In this document: in pieces, positions 23,295 to 36,320 of the stretch | How positions within the stretch are numbered: the first letter of the stretch is position 1 | Layout of the letters: each line of letters starts with the position of its first letter | Source: Toxorhynchites rutilus septentrionalis | Taxonomy: Eukaryota > Arthropoda > Insecta > Diptera > Culicidae | Assembly: GCF_029784135.1 (NCBI RefSeq) | Contig: NC_073745.1 | Coordinates: 80,725,569-80,789,568 of the forward strand | Reading direction: 5' to 3' | DNA: 64,000 nt | Position numbers and translations under genes: made by a program | Notes under the pieces: model-generated | What the model was told of the DNA's origin: nothing | The model's database searches: none | The model's input: the letters and a program-made list of their open reading frames with translations, nothing else

Positions 23295-23941
23295 GTTGGT
23301 GGAGGCTCACGGCGAGCATACTCTCTGCATATCGCAATTTTATGAGAGGTTCAAAAAGATTGAAAGTGGATACTTGTTGTGAGGTACGAGGAACGTGAAC
23401 CGCCGAGTGTCTTTGAAAACCTCAACTCAACAACTCGCAGAACAAAAACAAAAACAATAAACCACCGTCTTCCGACATTTAAAAGCCATGGAAATGATCC
23501 TGTTAGGTTAGAAGATGGGTTCCACATAAATTGACCATCAAACAACAGGAAAACCGAAAAATCATTTGCGAAATATTGCTGCATCGGATGATCGTGGCCG
23601 ATGATGAAAAGTGGGTATATTTCAAGAATCCCAAGTGTAAAAGCTCAAATTTTGTCCTCGATCAACGGCCCAAACTTAGGTTTATCCTAGACCGCTTCGG
23701 AGAGAAGGCAATGTTGTGTTGACTGGGTTCAGCGAGATGTAACCTTATGAGACCTTATGAAAACTGGTAAAACTGTTAATAGTGAACGTTACCTAAAACA
23801 ATTGATCGAATAGAACCGCGCTCTGCGTCAGAAAAGACCGGAATATCAGAAAAGGAAACGCAAAGTGGTTTTTCTTGATGATAATGTCCCGTTACACCGA
23901 GTAAGATCGGTCAGGGAAACGATTCAGCTATTCAATTAGGA
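23295..23941 (+). pseudogene. mariner (DD34D) transposase, 5' part, split by an insertion
   Basis: GEHTLCISQFYERFKKIESG and later TTVFRHLKAMEMI match the helix-turn-helix region. ADDEKWVYFKNPK holds the first catalytic Asp and FLDDNVPLHRVRS the second. Several frameshifts and stops occur. The sequence stops at 23941 inside the catalytic domain because a transposon inserted there. It resumes at 25868 with the third Asp. Counting through one copy of the 8-bp target duplication gives exactly 34 residues between the second and third Asp, the mariner value. No left inverted repeat was found; the 23190-23294 element lies directly upstream. Confidence 0.9.
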
Positions 23942-24496
23942 TAAACTGACCAGACGTCCCGCGTTACGCGGGACAGTCCCGCATTTCATCAAAATGTCCC
24001 GCGTTAGATTCCGTCCCGCGAAACGTCCCGTATTTGGCAAAAGAAACTAAAATATCCCGCGATGTCAATATATCTCAATATCACAATTTGATCATGTTGA
24101 TTTTCTTAAATGGATGAAGCTCAAAACAAACTTTTATTTGGTAGACTGTTCAAGAGCGCTTCTAATGCATCCAAAGCTTAATACGTTGAGCTGGTTTCAT
24201 CGCACCGACATTGGGTTTTTTGTTTAGAGAGTGTCAACTGGAAGCGACAGCAACAAAATTGGAAAAGGATTTTCATAAAAGTCCCCTATTGATCCGCAGG
24301 GACCAATGCGAGTCAGACGAAATTGTAATCTTTGGTCCCCTAGCTCGATCAGGGCTTAACGTTTTAAATAAACCGGAAGAACTAGTGTATACTCGACAAG
24401 AAGAGGCAGAGTTGTTTGATGAAGTATCGTAAATGAAGCACTGGGCGGTCTTACGGAAGTTGGCCGGAACCTGAACCATGGGCGATGAAAAGATGT

Positions 24497-25163
24497 ACAC
24501 CCAGGTTTTTTTACACGGTTTTTTTGCGTGTTTTTTACGAGGTTTTTTTACGCGGATTTTCCAGACCAGTGCAATATGACATCTCCCCCTCAGCTCACAT
24601 TTTTCTCTTATGTTTCCTCAGCGCATATTACGGTAATTAATGCTTGTTACGGAGCTTAGCGCTTATGAAAGAAATTAGTGCTGCACCTTATCACGATTCT
24701 TACGTGGATTTTAGGTGTTAGGTAACGGGTCGCTCAGCGGGCTGTACAACGGGGCGGGGTATTTACGGGCAGCGATTCGTGAATGGATTTCTCTGTCTAC
24801 TTAGCTCTGGACGGTCCAACAGTGGTACTGCACGTGCGTCGGCGCCTCGGAGTACACATCACCAAGGAATCTTCTAGCAACAGCAGATATCCTCATTCGT
24901 GCGGAAAACCGAACTATAGCTACCAGTAACCAACGAAATTGCAGGAAAAAACTACGCGTTTTCGGAAGCGAGTAACAATCAATTTCCGTTCCACGTAAGG
25001 ATAGTCCCATTTGATATCTATCATTATGTGACATGGTTTTATTTACGAGGATTTTCCAATTAACGCGGATTTTCGAATTAACGCGGTTTTTTACGCGGAT
25101 TTTCCAATTAACGCGGTTTTTTTTACGAGGTACGTATCCCCCGCGTAAAAAAAACCTGGGTGT
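24497..25163. mobile_element. 'acgcgg' short inverted-repeat element, complete
   Basis: Ends tacacccaggttttttta and taaaaaaaacctgggtgta are inverted repeats with TA outermost. Repeated acgcggattttccaattaac blocks lie inside both ends. The equivalent place in the paralogous transposon (about 56356) is uninterrupted, so this is a bona fide insertion at TA. The frame 24801-25034 within it resembles nothing known. Confidence 0.85.
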
Positions 25164-25169
25164 ATATGT

Positions 25170-25806
25170 TTTACCTTTTTGTGGCTTTGGTGGACGTCTG
25201 TCTTTCTATTTTGGCCATTCGCTCAAAAGTTTTCTATCGGGCGCAGCTGGAGAATTTGAGAAGGTTGGTGGTCTTCGCGACATGGATTTGGCATAATGGG
25301 CTGATCCCAGGTTCGGCATAAAGACCACATCACCTTCCCAACTCCGGCAAACACTTCGTACTATATATCTTCCTCTTTCATTATTAGACTCGAAAGAAGA
25401 GCGGCTTGGACATTCCCTTCACGTCTGTCAGAGAAGGACATTCTTCGAGAACATGATGTGAATGATATACTCGACGTCATCGCTTACTTGGGGAACGTAA
25501 AGTACCCGGTCCCCTGCCATTCGTTGAATTCTAGCATCAAGTACGTCTCGTCTTTCATTATGAGTACGAAAAGAAGTTTTTCACTTCTTTCGCCGGACAG
25601 AAGTTTTTCATCAGCACCTCAGGCTACTCCTTCTGGGTGATTGCCTGTTGCTCAGATACGGCCGGTCTCGTCTGACGTTTCCGCATAAAAATTTCCATTT
25701 TCGCCAGATTCTTCTCCACCGTTTGGTCGGTTGCTTCGATCTCCCGGCTTAAGGAGCGACAAAGAGATGATATTGTAAATCTGGTATTTTTATAACGTGT
25801 ATACAT
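25170..25806 (-). pseudogene. IS630-Tc1-mariner-type transposase relic inside 8-bp-TSD element, copy 1
   Basis: Reading the minus strand from 25806: ISSLCRSLSREIEATDQTVE (helix-turn-helix), IFMRKRQTRPAVSEQQA (linker), later EVKNFF. Then come MPNLGSAHYAKSMS, which corresponds to the second catalytic block with Asn in place of Asp, and QLRPIENF followed by a stop in the third block. At least two frameshifts are needed to connect these. The same relic, lacking the N-terminus, occurs in copy 2, so it was present before the copies separated. Confidence 0.78.
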
Positions 25807-25867
25807 TACGTTTTATTTTTTGTGTCCCACGTTAGACCTCCGACCATTTGGTCACTTTAAATTAGGA

Positions 25868-25992
25868 TCAATTACCACATGTAGTTTTTTCACCAGACTT
25901 GGATCCTTCCGATTACCATTTGTTTTCAACGATGGAATACGACTGGTTTGGCTATAAACACAAATAGGTGTTTATAATCTTCCAGCAACATA
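25868..25992 (+). pseudogene. mariner transposase, 3' part of the split relic
   Basis: After the right target duplication the frame reads FSPDLDPSDYHLFSTMEY, the third catalytic block of mariner, then stops after YKHK. It joins the fragment at 23295-23941. The C-terminal tail and right inverted repeat were not identified. Confidence 0.88.
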
Positions 25993-25999
25993 GGAAAGA

Positions 26000-26639
26000 T
26001 GCAAGGCTTTTAACCCTTTCACGCCCAAGGGAAATATGTTTGCCTTCTACAAAAATCGTTATCGATTGTTCAATTATTATTGAATCTATATTCTTTTTTA
26101 CTGGATGACGAAATAAAACGTATGTCCAAGGCAGCAAATGTGTTTCTGAACGAATATAAAAAAGAATTGCCAAGCATGGTCCGGTCTGACTTGAAACCGA
26201 CCATATAATAAATGTGTTATGTGCAATGTCCACTTGTGCTTCACAAGTAAACGAAATTGTTTCGTAGAATACCGTATCTAACTATTTATTTTACCTTCCT
26301 GATATTTTTTATTATGTTTTTGTATTACAAAAAGCAATAAATGAAATACCGTTATAATAAACCTAATTCTTCGTGTATTTACTTTTGTGACCCATAATGA
26401 AAAATATTTCCCATGAAATTATAGGAAACCTACACTGCGTTAGAACCACTCAATTTTTCTGAGTTTCCTGAGATATGTAAGAAATCGGTGGAGTTTGAGT
26501 ATATAGTGTAGAATATGATAACTAACTTCATTTATAAGACTGGCCATTTGAACATTATTATTGTGTTCAGGCGCGAAACATTTAAAAAACGTAAATTCCA
26601 GTGTTTCATAACTATAGAACCAGACAGAAAAGCTCTCAC
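26000..26639. other. no gene seen
   Basis: 26440-26487 and 26595-26625 contain short stretches (for example tgtttcataactatagaacc) that are inverted copies of 27065-27125, so this part probably belongs to the same old Tc1-like element. No protein is recognisable. Confidence 0.4.
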
Positions 26640-27586
26640 TACTTTACCAAATCAACGTCAATTTCACATGAATTACGAAAAGTTTCTAATTCATTCGGGG
26701 TGGTTTCGACCAAGCTGGGCCATGTTGTAATGTATATCTCGTTCTGCGCAGAGGATACTGCTCGTTTCAGCTCTCCAAATCACTCATACTGCTTGTAAGC
26801 TGCATCTATTATTCATACAATCACTCCTCATAAGTTCTTGATAGGGTTTTGACTCAGTAAACAAGCTGACCAGTTCAGAATCTGAAGCCCCTATTCATTA
26901 AACCATGCCATGATCTTCAGTATTTTTTGAATTGATGCCAAATTACCCAATTATCACATTGTTTTGATGCAAACACAACAGTAAATGATTCTGAAGTACT
27001 CCATTGCATTTCTGACTGTTCATTCGTGTTAATGGTAAGTTGTTTAAACCAGGCCTTTTTGAGAAATATATCTTACATATCCTTGGAAACTCAGATGAAT
27101 GGAGTGGTTCTATAGTTATGAAACGCATCCTGCTATGTTTTTCTGGTGATATTCTCTCACCCTCAATATTATGTTGTATTGTCATATTTAGTCTTGGATA
27201 TCTTATGGTCCTGAAAAGGTTAATAGCTTTAAATTTGTTCAAGCCATTTAATTTTTTAATGACGTTTCGTATGCATTTTATAACTGTTCGAGCAAGACCG
27301 ACATGCGAGAAAATAGTAAATGCACTAAGAATCAATTATGGGACAGTTTGGAATCATTCGAAAAAACAACGAAGTCTACAATACGCTTGTGCCCAAGCAT
27401 GCTCGTGATCAGTCCTTCTCTTTCACGCTTCAAACAAGTAATTCTCCTTGTGCTTTCTTCCGTACTATTTTCATACCCCCCTAACCAACTTAGTGACAAA
27501 ACGGTCTCACGACCTTGTAAGCGTCTTGGTTTCTCTGTGTTGAGTGTGTTGAGGAGAACACTTTTAAAATGCCCATGAAAAGGCAT
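26640..27586 (-). pseudogene. Tc1-like transposase relic
   Basis: The minus-strand frame 27335-26943 ends MNSQKCNGVLQNHLLLCLHQNNVI, which matches the block before and at the second catalytic Asp of Tc1 transposases (here Asn). Downstream a frame gives MAWFNE-stop-GLQILNWSA, LLSQNPIKNL-stop-GVIV and WPSLVETTP, the DLNPIENLW block with Lys replacing the catalytic Glu, followed by the C-terminal helix region. The N-terminal part up to 27586 is too diverged to assign with confidence. Multiple stops and both altered catalytic residues show it is dead. Confidence 0.7.
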
Positions 27587-28285
27587 TATTCTGAAGAAAG
27601 CCTAAATTATGAATGGATCAGTATGATGTCACTAAACTCATGCAATGAGAAATGCAACATCTACTTGAAAATTAGGTTTTTTTTCATTCAAAAATAGTGA
27701 TTTCTAAAACCGGACAAACCATGATCATTTTTAGGACAAACCATGATCAGAGGTGGATTTTTCAATGAAATTTCAATGAATTTCAATGCCTTTGGTAGTA
27801 TTAGCAACTAGAGACTTGAGGCTTTTCAACAAACCCAAACTCGTCTAGAACATCCTCTTGGTTCTTGGTTTGTCTAATGGGGGTGTTTTTACGCAACTGG
27901 TAAATGCAAATCGATTTTTCTTCATGAAAATTACATATAATCGATACGAGTTTGGGTTTGTTGAAAAGCCCCAAGTCTCTAGTTGCTAATACTACCATAA
28001 GGTGTTGAAATTATTCAAATTTTTATGTTTTTTAACGATTTTCCTCAAAGAGGAATTATGATCATGGTTTGTCCGCCTCTGATAATGGTTTGTCCGGTTT
28101 TGGGGATCACCATTTTTGAATGAAAACATTCGAATTTTCAAGTAGATGTTGCATTTATCATTGCTTGAGTTTACTGTCATCATATTGATCCATTCATAAT
28201 TTAGGCTTTCTTCAGAATATTGCCTTTATTTGGGCATTTTAAAAGTGTAACCCTCAACACACTCAACACAGAGAAACTTTATTTC
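27535..28285. mobile_element. foldback element with ~300-bp arms
   Basis: The left arm (about 27535-27852) starts tctctgtgttgagtgtgttg. It continues through attctgaagaaagcctaaat, gatgttgcat-type sequence and ctagagacttgaggcttttc. The right arm (about 27945-28285) is its inverse. The motif ggacaaaccatgatcat occurs in both arms and again at 28468-28505, and a variant at 28577. No coding sequence is seen; the frames 27801-27998 and 27992-28183 are arm translations. Confidence 0.85.
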
Positions 28286-28615
28286 TGCTATGCGCGAATT
28301 TACACAAATAGAAAGTGTATTTTATAATCCTTTAAAACATGTGATTCCGTAAAAATATACTATTAAACTGTAAATCATGCAAAAAGACAATTTTATTTAT
28401 ATGTTTTGAAACATTCGTATACCTGATTTGACAAAGGTGTGTTAAATAAGTGCATTAGAAAAAGTGGACAAACCATGATCATATTTTCGACTGGACAAAC
28501 CAAAATCATTTACCTTATATGATTTTCATGAAGAAAAATCGATTTGTATTTAGTAGTTGCGTGAAAACACCCTAAATCGGACAATCCAAGATCATTTACC
28601 CTACTCTATATGAAA
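28286..28615. repeat. extension of the 'ggacaaaccatgatcat' repeat region
   Basis: Three spaced copies or variants of the motif occur, and gattttcatgaagaaaaatc (28513-28532) is an inverted copy of sequence near 27920. It is probably part of the same element or a second copy of it. Confidence 0.55.
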
Positions 28616-28920
28616 CACTAGCTGACTCGGCAAACTTCGTCCCGCCCAAAATTTATTTTTCGTTATCACATTCATGTTTTTTTACTAAGCGCACGTTCCA
28701 ATCGCGGTCTGTTCATTGATTGATTTTCTAATCTACCCTTTCAAATTATCTTTTACTATAAAATTCCTAGTACTCCTATCAAAACTCGTCATTATAATAT
28801 CAGATTATTTTCAGACACAATTCTCGTTCAAGATTTTTCAACCACTTGCAAAGAACATTTTTCTCCGTTACATGGAATAAATGTTTGATACAGAAAATAT
28901 GATAGAATAAAGACAGCCCT
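28616..28920. repeat. retroposon-like repeat, second copy, partial
   Basis: gctgactcggcaaacttcgt matches the start of the 15266 copy and the two stay similar through ggaataaatgtttga. The tandem units of that copy are absent. Confidence 0.65.
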
Positions 28921-28984
28921 AAATCGGACAATTGCTTTCTTGAGTTTTGCTCTTATGAACACATTCGGTGATCCATTTTTAAAC

Positions 28985-29900
28985 GGTTTTATTTAGCTTG
29001 CCCTATAATCTGTTTGTATGTTTGTAACATGTTTGTCTGTAGCGCTGACCCACATTATTGGAAATTTGACCCCCTCTCTGTTGACCGATTGATCTGAAAT
29101 TTGGAACACACCTTCATCTCTGTAGTCATTATAAAACTGTGTATTTCATTATCTTGAAAATCCAAGATGGCGGCCGCTACAAAATGGCGGATCACATATT
29201 TTCTCAAAACCTCATCGATATGGGTTTTCCAAAACCCCATCAATATGGGTATCAAATGAAAGAGCTTGACTATTAGAATACAGTTTTTTATGAAAAATGG
29301 AAATCCAAAATGGCCGCTACCACAAAATGGCGTCATACATATATTTTTTCAAAACTCAATCAATATGGGTGTCAAATGAAAGGGCTTGACTAGTAGAACA
29401 CAGTTATTTATAAAAAATGCAAATCCAAAAAGGCTGCTACCACAAAATGGCAATTTATGTCAAATCCCCGTTAATATGGGTATCAAATGAGAGGGCTTCA
29501 CTAGTAGAACACAGTTATTTATGAAAAACACAAACCCAAGATGGCTGCCCCTACAAAATGGCCGACTGTATGTTTTCTCAAAACTTCATTAATATGGGTA
29601 TCAAATGAAAGGGATTGACTAGTAGAAAACGGTTATTTATGAAAAATGTAAATCCAAGATGGTTGCCACTACAAAATGGCGGACTACATATTTTCTCAAA
29701 ACCGGATTAATATGGGTATCAAATGAAAGGAAGCAGGTCACAGTAGATCATGCAAAAACCAAATCCAAGATGGCCGCAATCACAAAATAGCAAATAATTT
29801 TATTAAACGGTTTTATTTAGCTTGAACTGTTTGTATGTCTGTAGGGTTGACCCATATTAATAGAAATTTGACCGATAGGAACTGACCCAATTTATAAAAC
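28985..29900 (+). repeat. ~115-bp minisatellite array, about six units
   Basis: The block caatatgggtatcaaatgaa recurs near 29243, 29361, 29472, 29590 and 29708, giving a period of 111-119 bases. Each unit also carries a 'ccaagatggcngccnctacaaaatgg' core. The array is bracketed by two direct copies of acggttttatttagcttg (28990 and 29808), each followed by ttgacccacatt-like sequence. This is the longest array of the family found at 236-478 and 2316-4180. Confidence 0.85.
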
Positions 29901-30129
29901 ACCTTTATCTCTGCTGTCATTCTAAAACTGCTTATTTGAAAAATCCAACTTGGCCGCCGCTACAAAATAGCTGATTCAATATCATCTCAAAAAAAAAAGG
30001 TTGATTGAGATATGTGTATCAAACGAACAAACTTGACTTGGAGAACACACTATGGATTTTCTGCAATCCACTCAATATCGGTATCAAATGAAATTATTTG
30101 ACTGATAGAATACAGTACAATGGTTTTAT

Positions 30130-30540
30130 TGTAGAGAAATATTCTAATGAAAAAGATAATGTACTAAAAACTAGAAAATAAAATAAGTAAAAAAAACTTT
30201 TTAAGTTCAACGGTTCAATTGTGATTAAACATAATCATGTACTAAAAGCTAGAAAATAATTAGGCTCCTCCATTAGTCTAGGGCATTGATAAGACTAAAA
30301 TAAAATCGTGGGGCACGTTGGATTTCCATTATCCACAATTAGTGACTTCATAATATGTCCCACGATTTTGTCTTATCAATGCCCTAGTCTTATCAATGCC
30401 CTAGACTAATGAAGGAGAGGTGTGATAACTGCTAACTCCTACTTGCCAAATTATTTTCTAGCTTTTAGTACATGTTTATGTTTAATAACAATGAAACCGC
30501 TTAACTTAAAAAGTTTTTTTTTTGCTTATTTTATAATTTA
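30130..30540. mobile_element. inverted-repeat (foldback) element
   Basis: Left arm 30183-30335 (aactttttaagttcaacggt, catgtactaaaagctagaaa, tagtctagggcattgataag) is inverted at 30357-30533. The right arm has the tcttatcaatgccctag segment twice in tandem. The sequence at 30160-30180 is a further direct copy of the outer arm segment. No coding capacity. Confidence 0.82.
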
Positions 30541-30589
30541 TACAAATAGAAGATGATATAGGAGTGCGTTTTGTCACATCCAGTCACAG

Positions 30590-32883
<2,294 letters not shown>

Positions 32884-34222
32884 AGTGGGTTATATCTATG
32901 GTATAACCGCACTGGTGACGTAGGACTATCGTTGATTCAGTGATCATTTGTTTGAAGTTGAATCTGAATCCATTCTGAATGAATGACTAAATGAATATTT
33001 GAGGCACTTCGAAAACGAGAGCTCTTTCGCTTGCATGTTATTTTGGCTTCCATGTTTTTATATCTGCCAAGAGGAACTGGCAGATTATTTTGCAGCAGCG
33101 ATATCTTTCCGGATTCTTCTCGAAGTCCACCATTAATGCTAACTCGATAACCACCTGTTAATTGCACTTGATTGAAAAACCACAAAATCAATTGTATTTG
33201 GTCGCAGCATTATATGGATAGAAAACGTTAAAATAAACTCTTTCGAATGTACTTTGCAATTCCAAGGGGAACTGACAGATTATTTTTCAGCAACGGTCAC
33301 TTCTTTCCGGATTCTTCTCGATAATCAGCAAATGTAAAGAGTTGCGCGCGTGTATGTGTGTGTGTGTGTGTGTGTGTGACGGTTGCTCCGATGTCTCAAA
33401 GCGGAACCAATTTTCGATGCTGGTATTCTCTCGGTCGTTTCCTCTTCTCTTAATGATAATGAATCCCTTGATCCCTCGCCGTCCAGCTCGTCCAGCTCGT
33501 TCAACTCGTTCAGTAACGATGTTGTCTTGTCGATGTCCTCACGAAAAATGAATGCGTTTCACCACCACAATATCGCTTAAGTATGCTTTTTGTCCGTGAC
33601 TGAATCGAAAGAAGGTGTGGTTTACGATGGCAATTTGGAAGACAAACTAGAGGCGAATGAACTCTTTGAGTTTGAAACTTTCGGCGACTGAACAATAATC
33701 GATTGAAAGTTATGTTTTTCGCGATGTGAAACATTTTTCGTTGCGCGCGCATCCAATATTGGAAACGAACATATCCTACTGATGGGGAAGAATAATCTTC
33801 AGAAGCTTTCCTGCTAATTAGTTGCACTTGATTGAAAAGTCACAAAACCAAATGTATTCGATCGCAGCAGTACTATGTGGATAGAAAACATTAAAATAAA
33901 CTCTTCCGCTTGAAAATAATTTTCAATTCCAAGGGAACTGGCAGATTATTTAGCAGTAACGATGACATCATTCCGGATTCTTCTCGAAGTCCACCACCAG
34001 TGGTTAATGCTAACTTGATAACCACCTGTTAATTGCACTTGATTGTAAAATCACAAAACCAACTGTATTTGGTCGCAGTTTTACATGGATAGGAAACATT
34101 AAAATAAACTTTTTCACGTGAAGGTATTTTTCAATTCCCAGGGAAACTGGCAGATTATTTTTCAGCAACGATTGAATCTTTCCGGAATTTTCTCGATGCT
34201 GAATGGCATCCAAACGAAAAAA
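32884..34222. mobile_element. family A composite repeat, copy 3
   Basis: It begins agtgggttatatctatggta and contains the ~150-bp subunit at about 33170, 33835 and 34040. It also has a (TG)n tract (33350-33378) and the segment gatccctcgccgtccagctc. It runs directly into copy 4, repeating the head-to-tail pairing of copies 1 and 2. The frames 33342-33551, 33510-33827 and 34010-34213 are readings of it. Confidence 0.7.
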
Positions 34223-34224
34223 AT

Positions 34225-35042
34225 GGGTGGGTTATATCTATGATATAACCGCAAGGTTGACGTGGGACTACCTTAGCTTAGTAATCATTTGTATGTATTG
34301 ATTGAATTTTTGATTGAATGAAACAATTTCCGAATTCAATTGAATTCAATATATTTGCGTTGTGAGTAAAAAGTTTGAACAAATGCCATGTCTCTAGTGT
34401 CTGCACGATCTTACCAGGTACCTAAGTTTAGGAGACCGTGTTATGGAAACGCATTCGAGTCTGCACAAAGGCAAACGAGTATAAAAGTACTCGCAGTTTG
34501 CATGTATTTGCAATGCCGATTTCCCCAGACACCTTGGTTTAGAAGTCTTTAAAGGTAATCAGATTTCAGTCGGAAAAAAAATACTCCCGACCTGCATGAA
34601 TTTGCAATCCCAATTTTCCTAGACACCTTGGTTCTGAAGCCTGTGTTGGGGAAACATATTTTAGTCAGAACAAATTGCCCTCGACTTGCATGTATTAGCA
34701 ATGCCAATTTTCCCTCGCTCCATGGATTTGAAGTCTGTGGTAGGGAAACACATTTCAGTCGGAACAAAAATGCCCCCGAACTGCATGTATTTGCAATGCC
34801 AACTTCCCCACGCTCCTTGGATTTGAAGTATGTGTTAGAGAAACGCATTTCGGTGGGAACAAAAGCTGCCCCTACTTTCATGTATTTGCAATGTCGGTTT
34901 CGCCAATGCTGCTTGGTTTTGAAGTCTGTGTTAGGGAACATATTTCGGAGAGAACAAAAGTCCCTCTACTTTCATGTATTTTCAATTCCAATTTCCCCAA
35001 CGCTGCTTGGTTTTGAAGTCTGTGTTGGGGAAACCGTAAATC
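34225..35042. mobile_element. family A composite repeat, copy 4, partial
   Basis: It opens gtgggttatatctatgatat and gttgacgtgggactacc and consists mainly of the tandem array at 34430-35042. The promoter-bearing half and the terminal gtcctacgtc end were not found. Confidence 0.65.
34430..35042. repeat. ~94-bp tandem repeat array, six to seven units
   Basis: The block tgcatgtatttgcaatgcc recurs near 34498, 34593, 34687, 34781, 34876 and 34970. Each unit also has a 'ttggttttgaagtctgtgtt' block and 'agggaaacacatttc'. The 130- and 150-residue frames on the two strands come from this array and are not genes. Confidence 0.88.
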
Positions 35043-35618
35043 GGGCCAATCAAAACTTGACAGTTAGGACGTTTAGATAACGCTTGACATTTTACAGTTA
35101 TTCTCGTTTTCATTGTTCATCTCATGGAAAATAACATTTTATCAATTGTGATAGATGCGTAGAAATGTTTCCTATCAATTGATGCAAACATCTTTCCGAT
35201 CTGCTGAGAAATGTTCGAGTTATAAGTATTCGGGATCTTTCATTTTTTTTCTGCATGTTCTGTGTTTAGGTGTTCAAAATAATAAAAACAAATAATTAAG
35301 AGTTAATATCTGGGTCATGCGAACTCAATGAAGTATTTTTTTCAATTGTATTTTGCTTGAAAAAAAAAGTTTTTTTGCTACTTTTTCTTCTCAAACTGTC
35401 TGTAAAATATTTCTCCTATCAAAGGAACAAACGTTTTCGTGACTCGGGTTTTGTTTCTTTACATTATTGACCGAACCAGAATTTCACTCAAGGAAGATTA
35501 TCTTTGCAGAAATCTTCGTGATCTTCTGTTCGTAGAACATCAACCAGAACTTTCTCATCGTCCACCGAAGAGCAATGGAATATTTTTGCTAGCCTCGAAT
35601 CAAATAATGAAACTCTCG
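35043..35618. other. no gene seen
   Basis: A block near 35370-35450 (tttctcctatcaaaggaaca, then aacgttttcgtgact) is repeated in diverged form at 38365-38470. Nothing else is recognised. Confidence 0.4.
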
Positions 35619-35803
35619 CCCTTTCAATACGACATTGTGCTCTGCCTGAGTGCTACCGCTGTACGGAGCACTGCGCCGAAAAGTATGCACATCGCGCTGG
35701 TGTAATCGATGCGTAGTATCACTCTCATGTCGTCTAAAGACGACGCTCGTACACGCAGCTCATCGCGCGGGTGTCGTCTATAGACGACGCTCGTAGCGAA
35801 AGG
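35619..35803. mobile_element. piggyBac-type MITE, second copy, degraded
   Basis: It begins ccctttcaatacgac and ends gctcgtagcgaaagg followed by TTAA (35804-35807); the left TTAA is lost. It keeps both internal palindromes gtcgtctaaagacgac (35729-35744) and gtcgtctatagacgac (35773-35788), identical to those in the 11821 copy. Confidence 0.82.
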
Positions 35804-35807
35804 TTAA

Positions 35808-36189
35808 GGAAACTGAGAAATGGCAGATGAAACTACCGAAAGTCGGAAAACTTGTTTTGGATTCGTAAGCATTAAATTAAACCGCTGCATACAACTCCTC
35901 CTCAGCGTCAAAAACACGTCACTACGCACCACGAGTTCACTACACAGCTACGAAAATTATGTCTGTGTCAGATGTATACAACGAGCTGTCAAAACCGAGG
36001 GGTGCATCGATGAACAAAACCCTTTAAAGTAAATTTACGCAATTGGATTTTTTGTATGTCATACCCTAAAAGTACCCTTTACCGAACAAGTAACTTTTTG
36101 TTTTTCTGAACAATAAATCAACGATGCTGAAATGGCAAAATGGTCTACTAATTACCTACTTTTACGTAGTATTGACTGAAATATGATAT
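35808..36189. other. no gene seen
   Basis: The frame 35820-36032 (70 aa) resembles nothing known. Confidence 0.35.
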
Positions 36190-36320
36190 ACATAGGGGAA
36201 GATGAACCCTAAATTCCGGTTGGCTTTTTTATTAACATTTTTAATGTTCATGTTCAAGATCAGCTTTGAGTCCAGCATTACACCGATGTCCCCTTGAATG
36301 GGTGCTCAAATCTTCAACAA
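36190..36320 (-). pseudogene. non-LTR retrotransposon reverse transcriptase fragment
   Basis: Minus-strand translation gives DIGVMLDSKLILNMNI and NVNKKANRNLGFIF. These match the LGVxLDSKLTF...KANRNLGFI stretch near the end of the reverse transcriptase domain in jockey-like elements. Only about 40 residues are recognisable. Sequence on either side has decayed beyond assignment. Confidence 0.55.

Larger units (their letters stand above)
23942..25859. mobile_element. 8-bp-TSD DNA transposon, copy 1, with nested insert
   Basis: The ends are taaactgaccagacgtcccg and the inverse ggtcacttta. The left end continues with a hairpin tcccgcgttacgcggga and several 'gtcccgc' repeats. Perfect 8-bp target duplications aattagga flank it (23934-23941, 25860-25867), as for hAT. 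The internal sequence is homologous to copy 2 (55804-57221) except for an extra 'acgcgg' element (24497-25163). The minus strand carries a Tc1/mariner-type transposase relic (25170-25806). Confidence 0.9.

Noticed and set aside
28985..29900. CRISPR-like array
   Set aside because: Units are ~115 bp with diverged copies and no unique spacers; the genome is eukaryotic.
34549..35080. 130- and 150-residue open frames on both strands
   Set aside because: Both are translations of the 94-bp tandem array; the protein repeats with the DNA period and resembles nothing.
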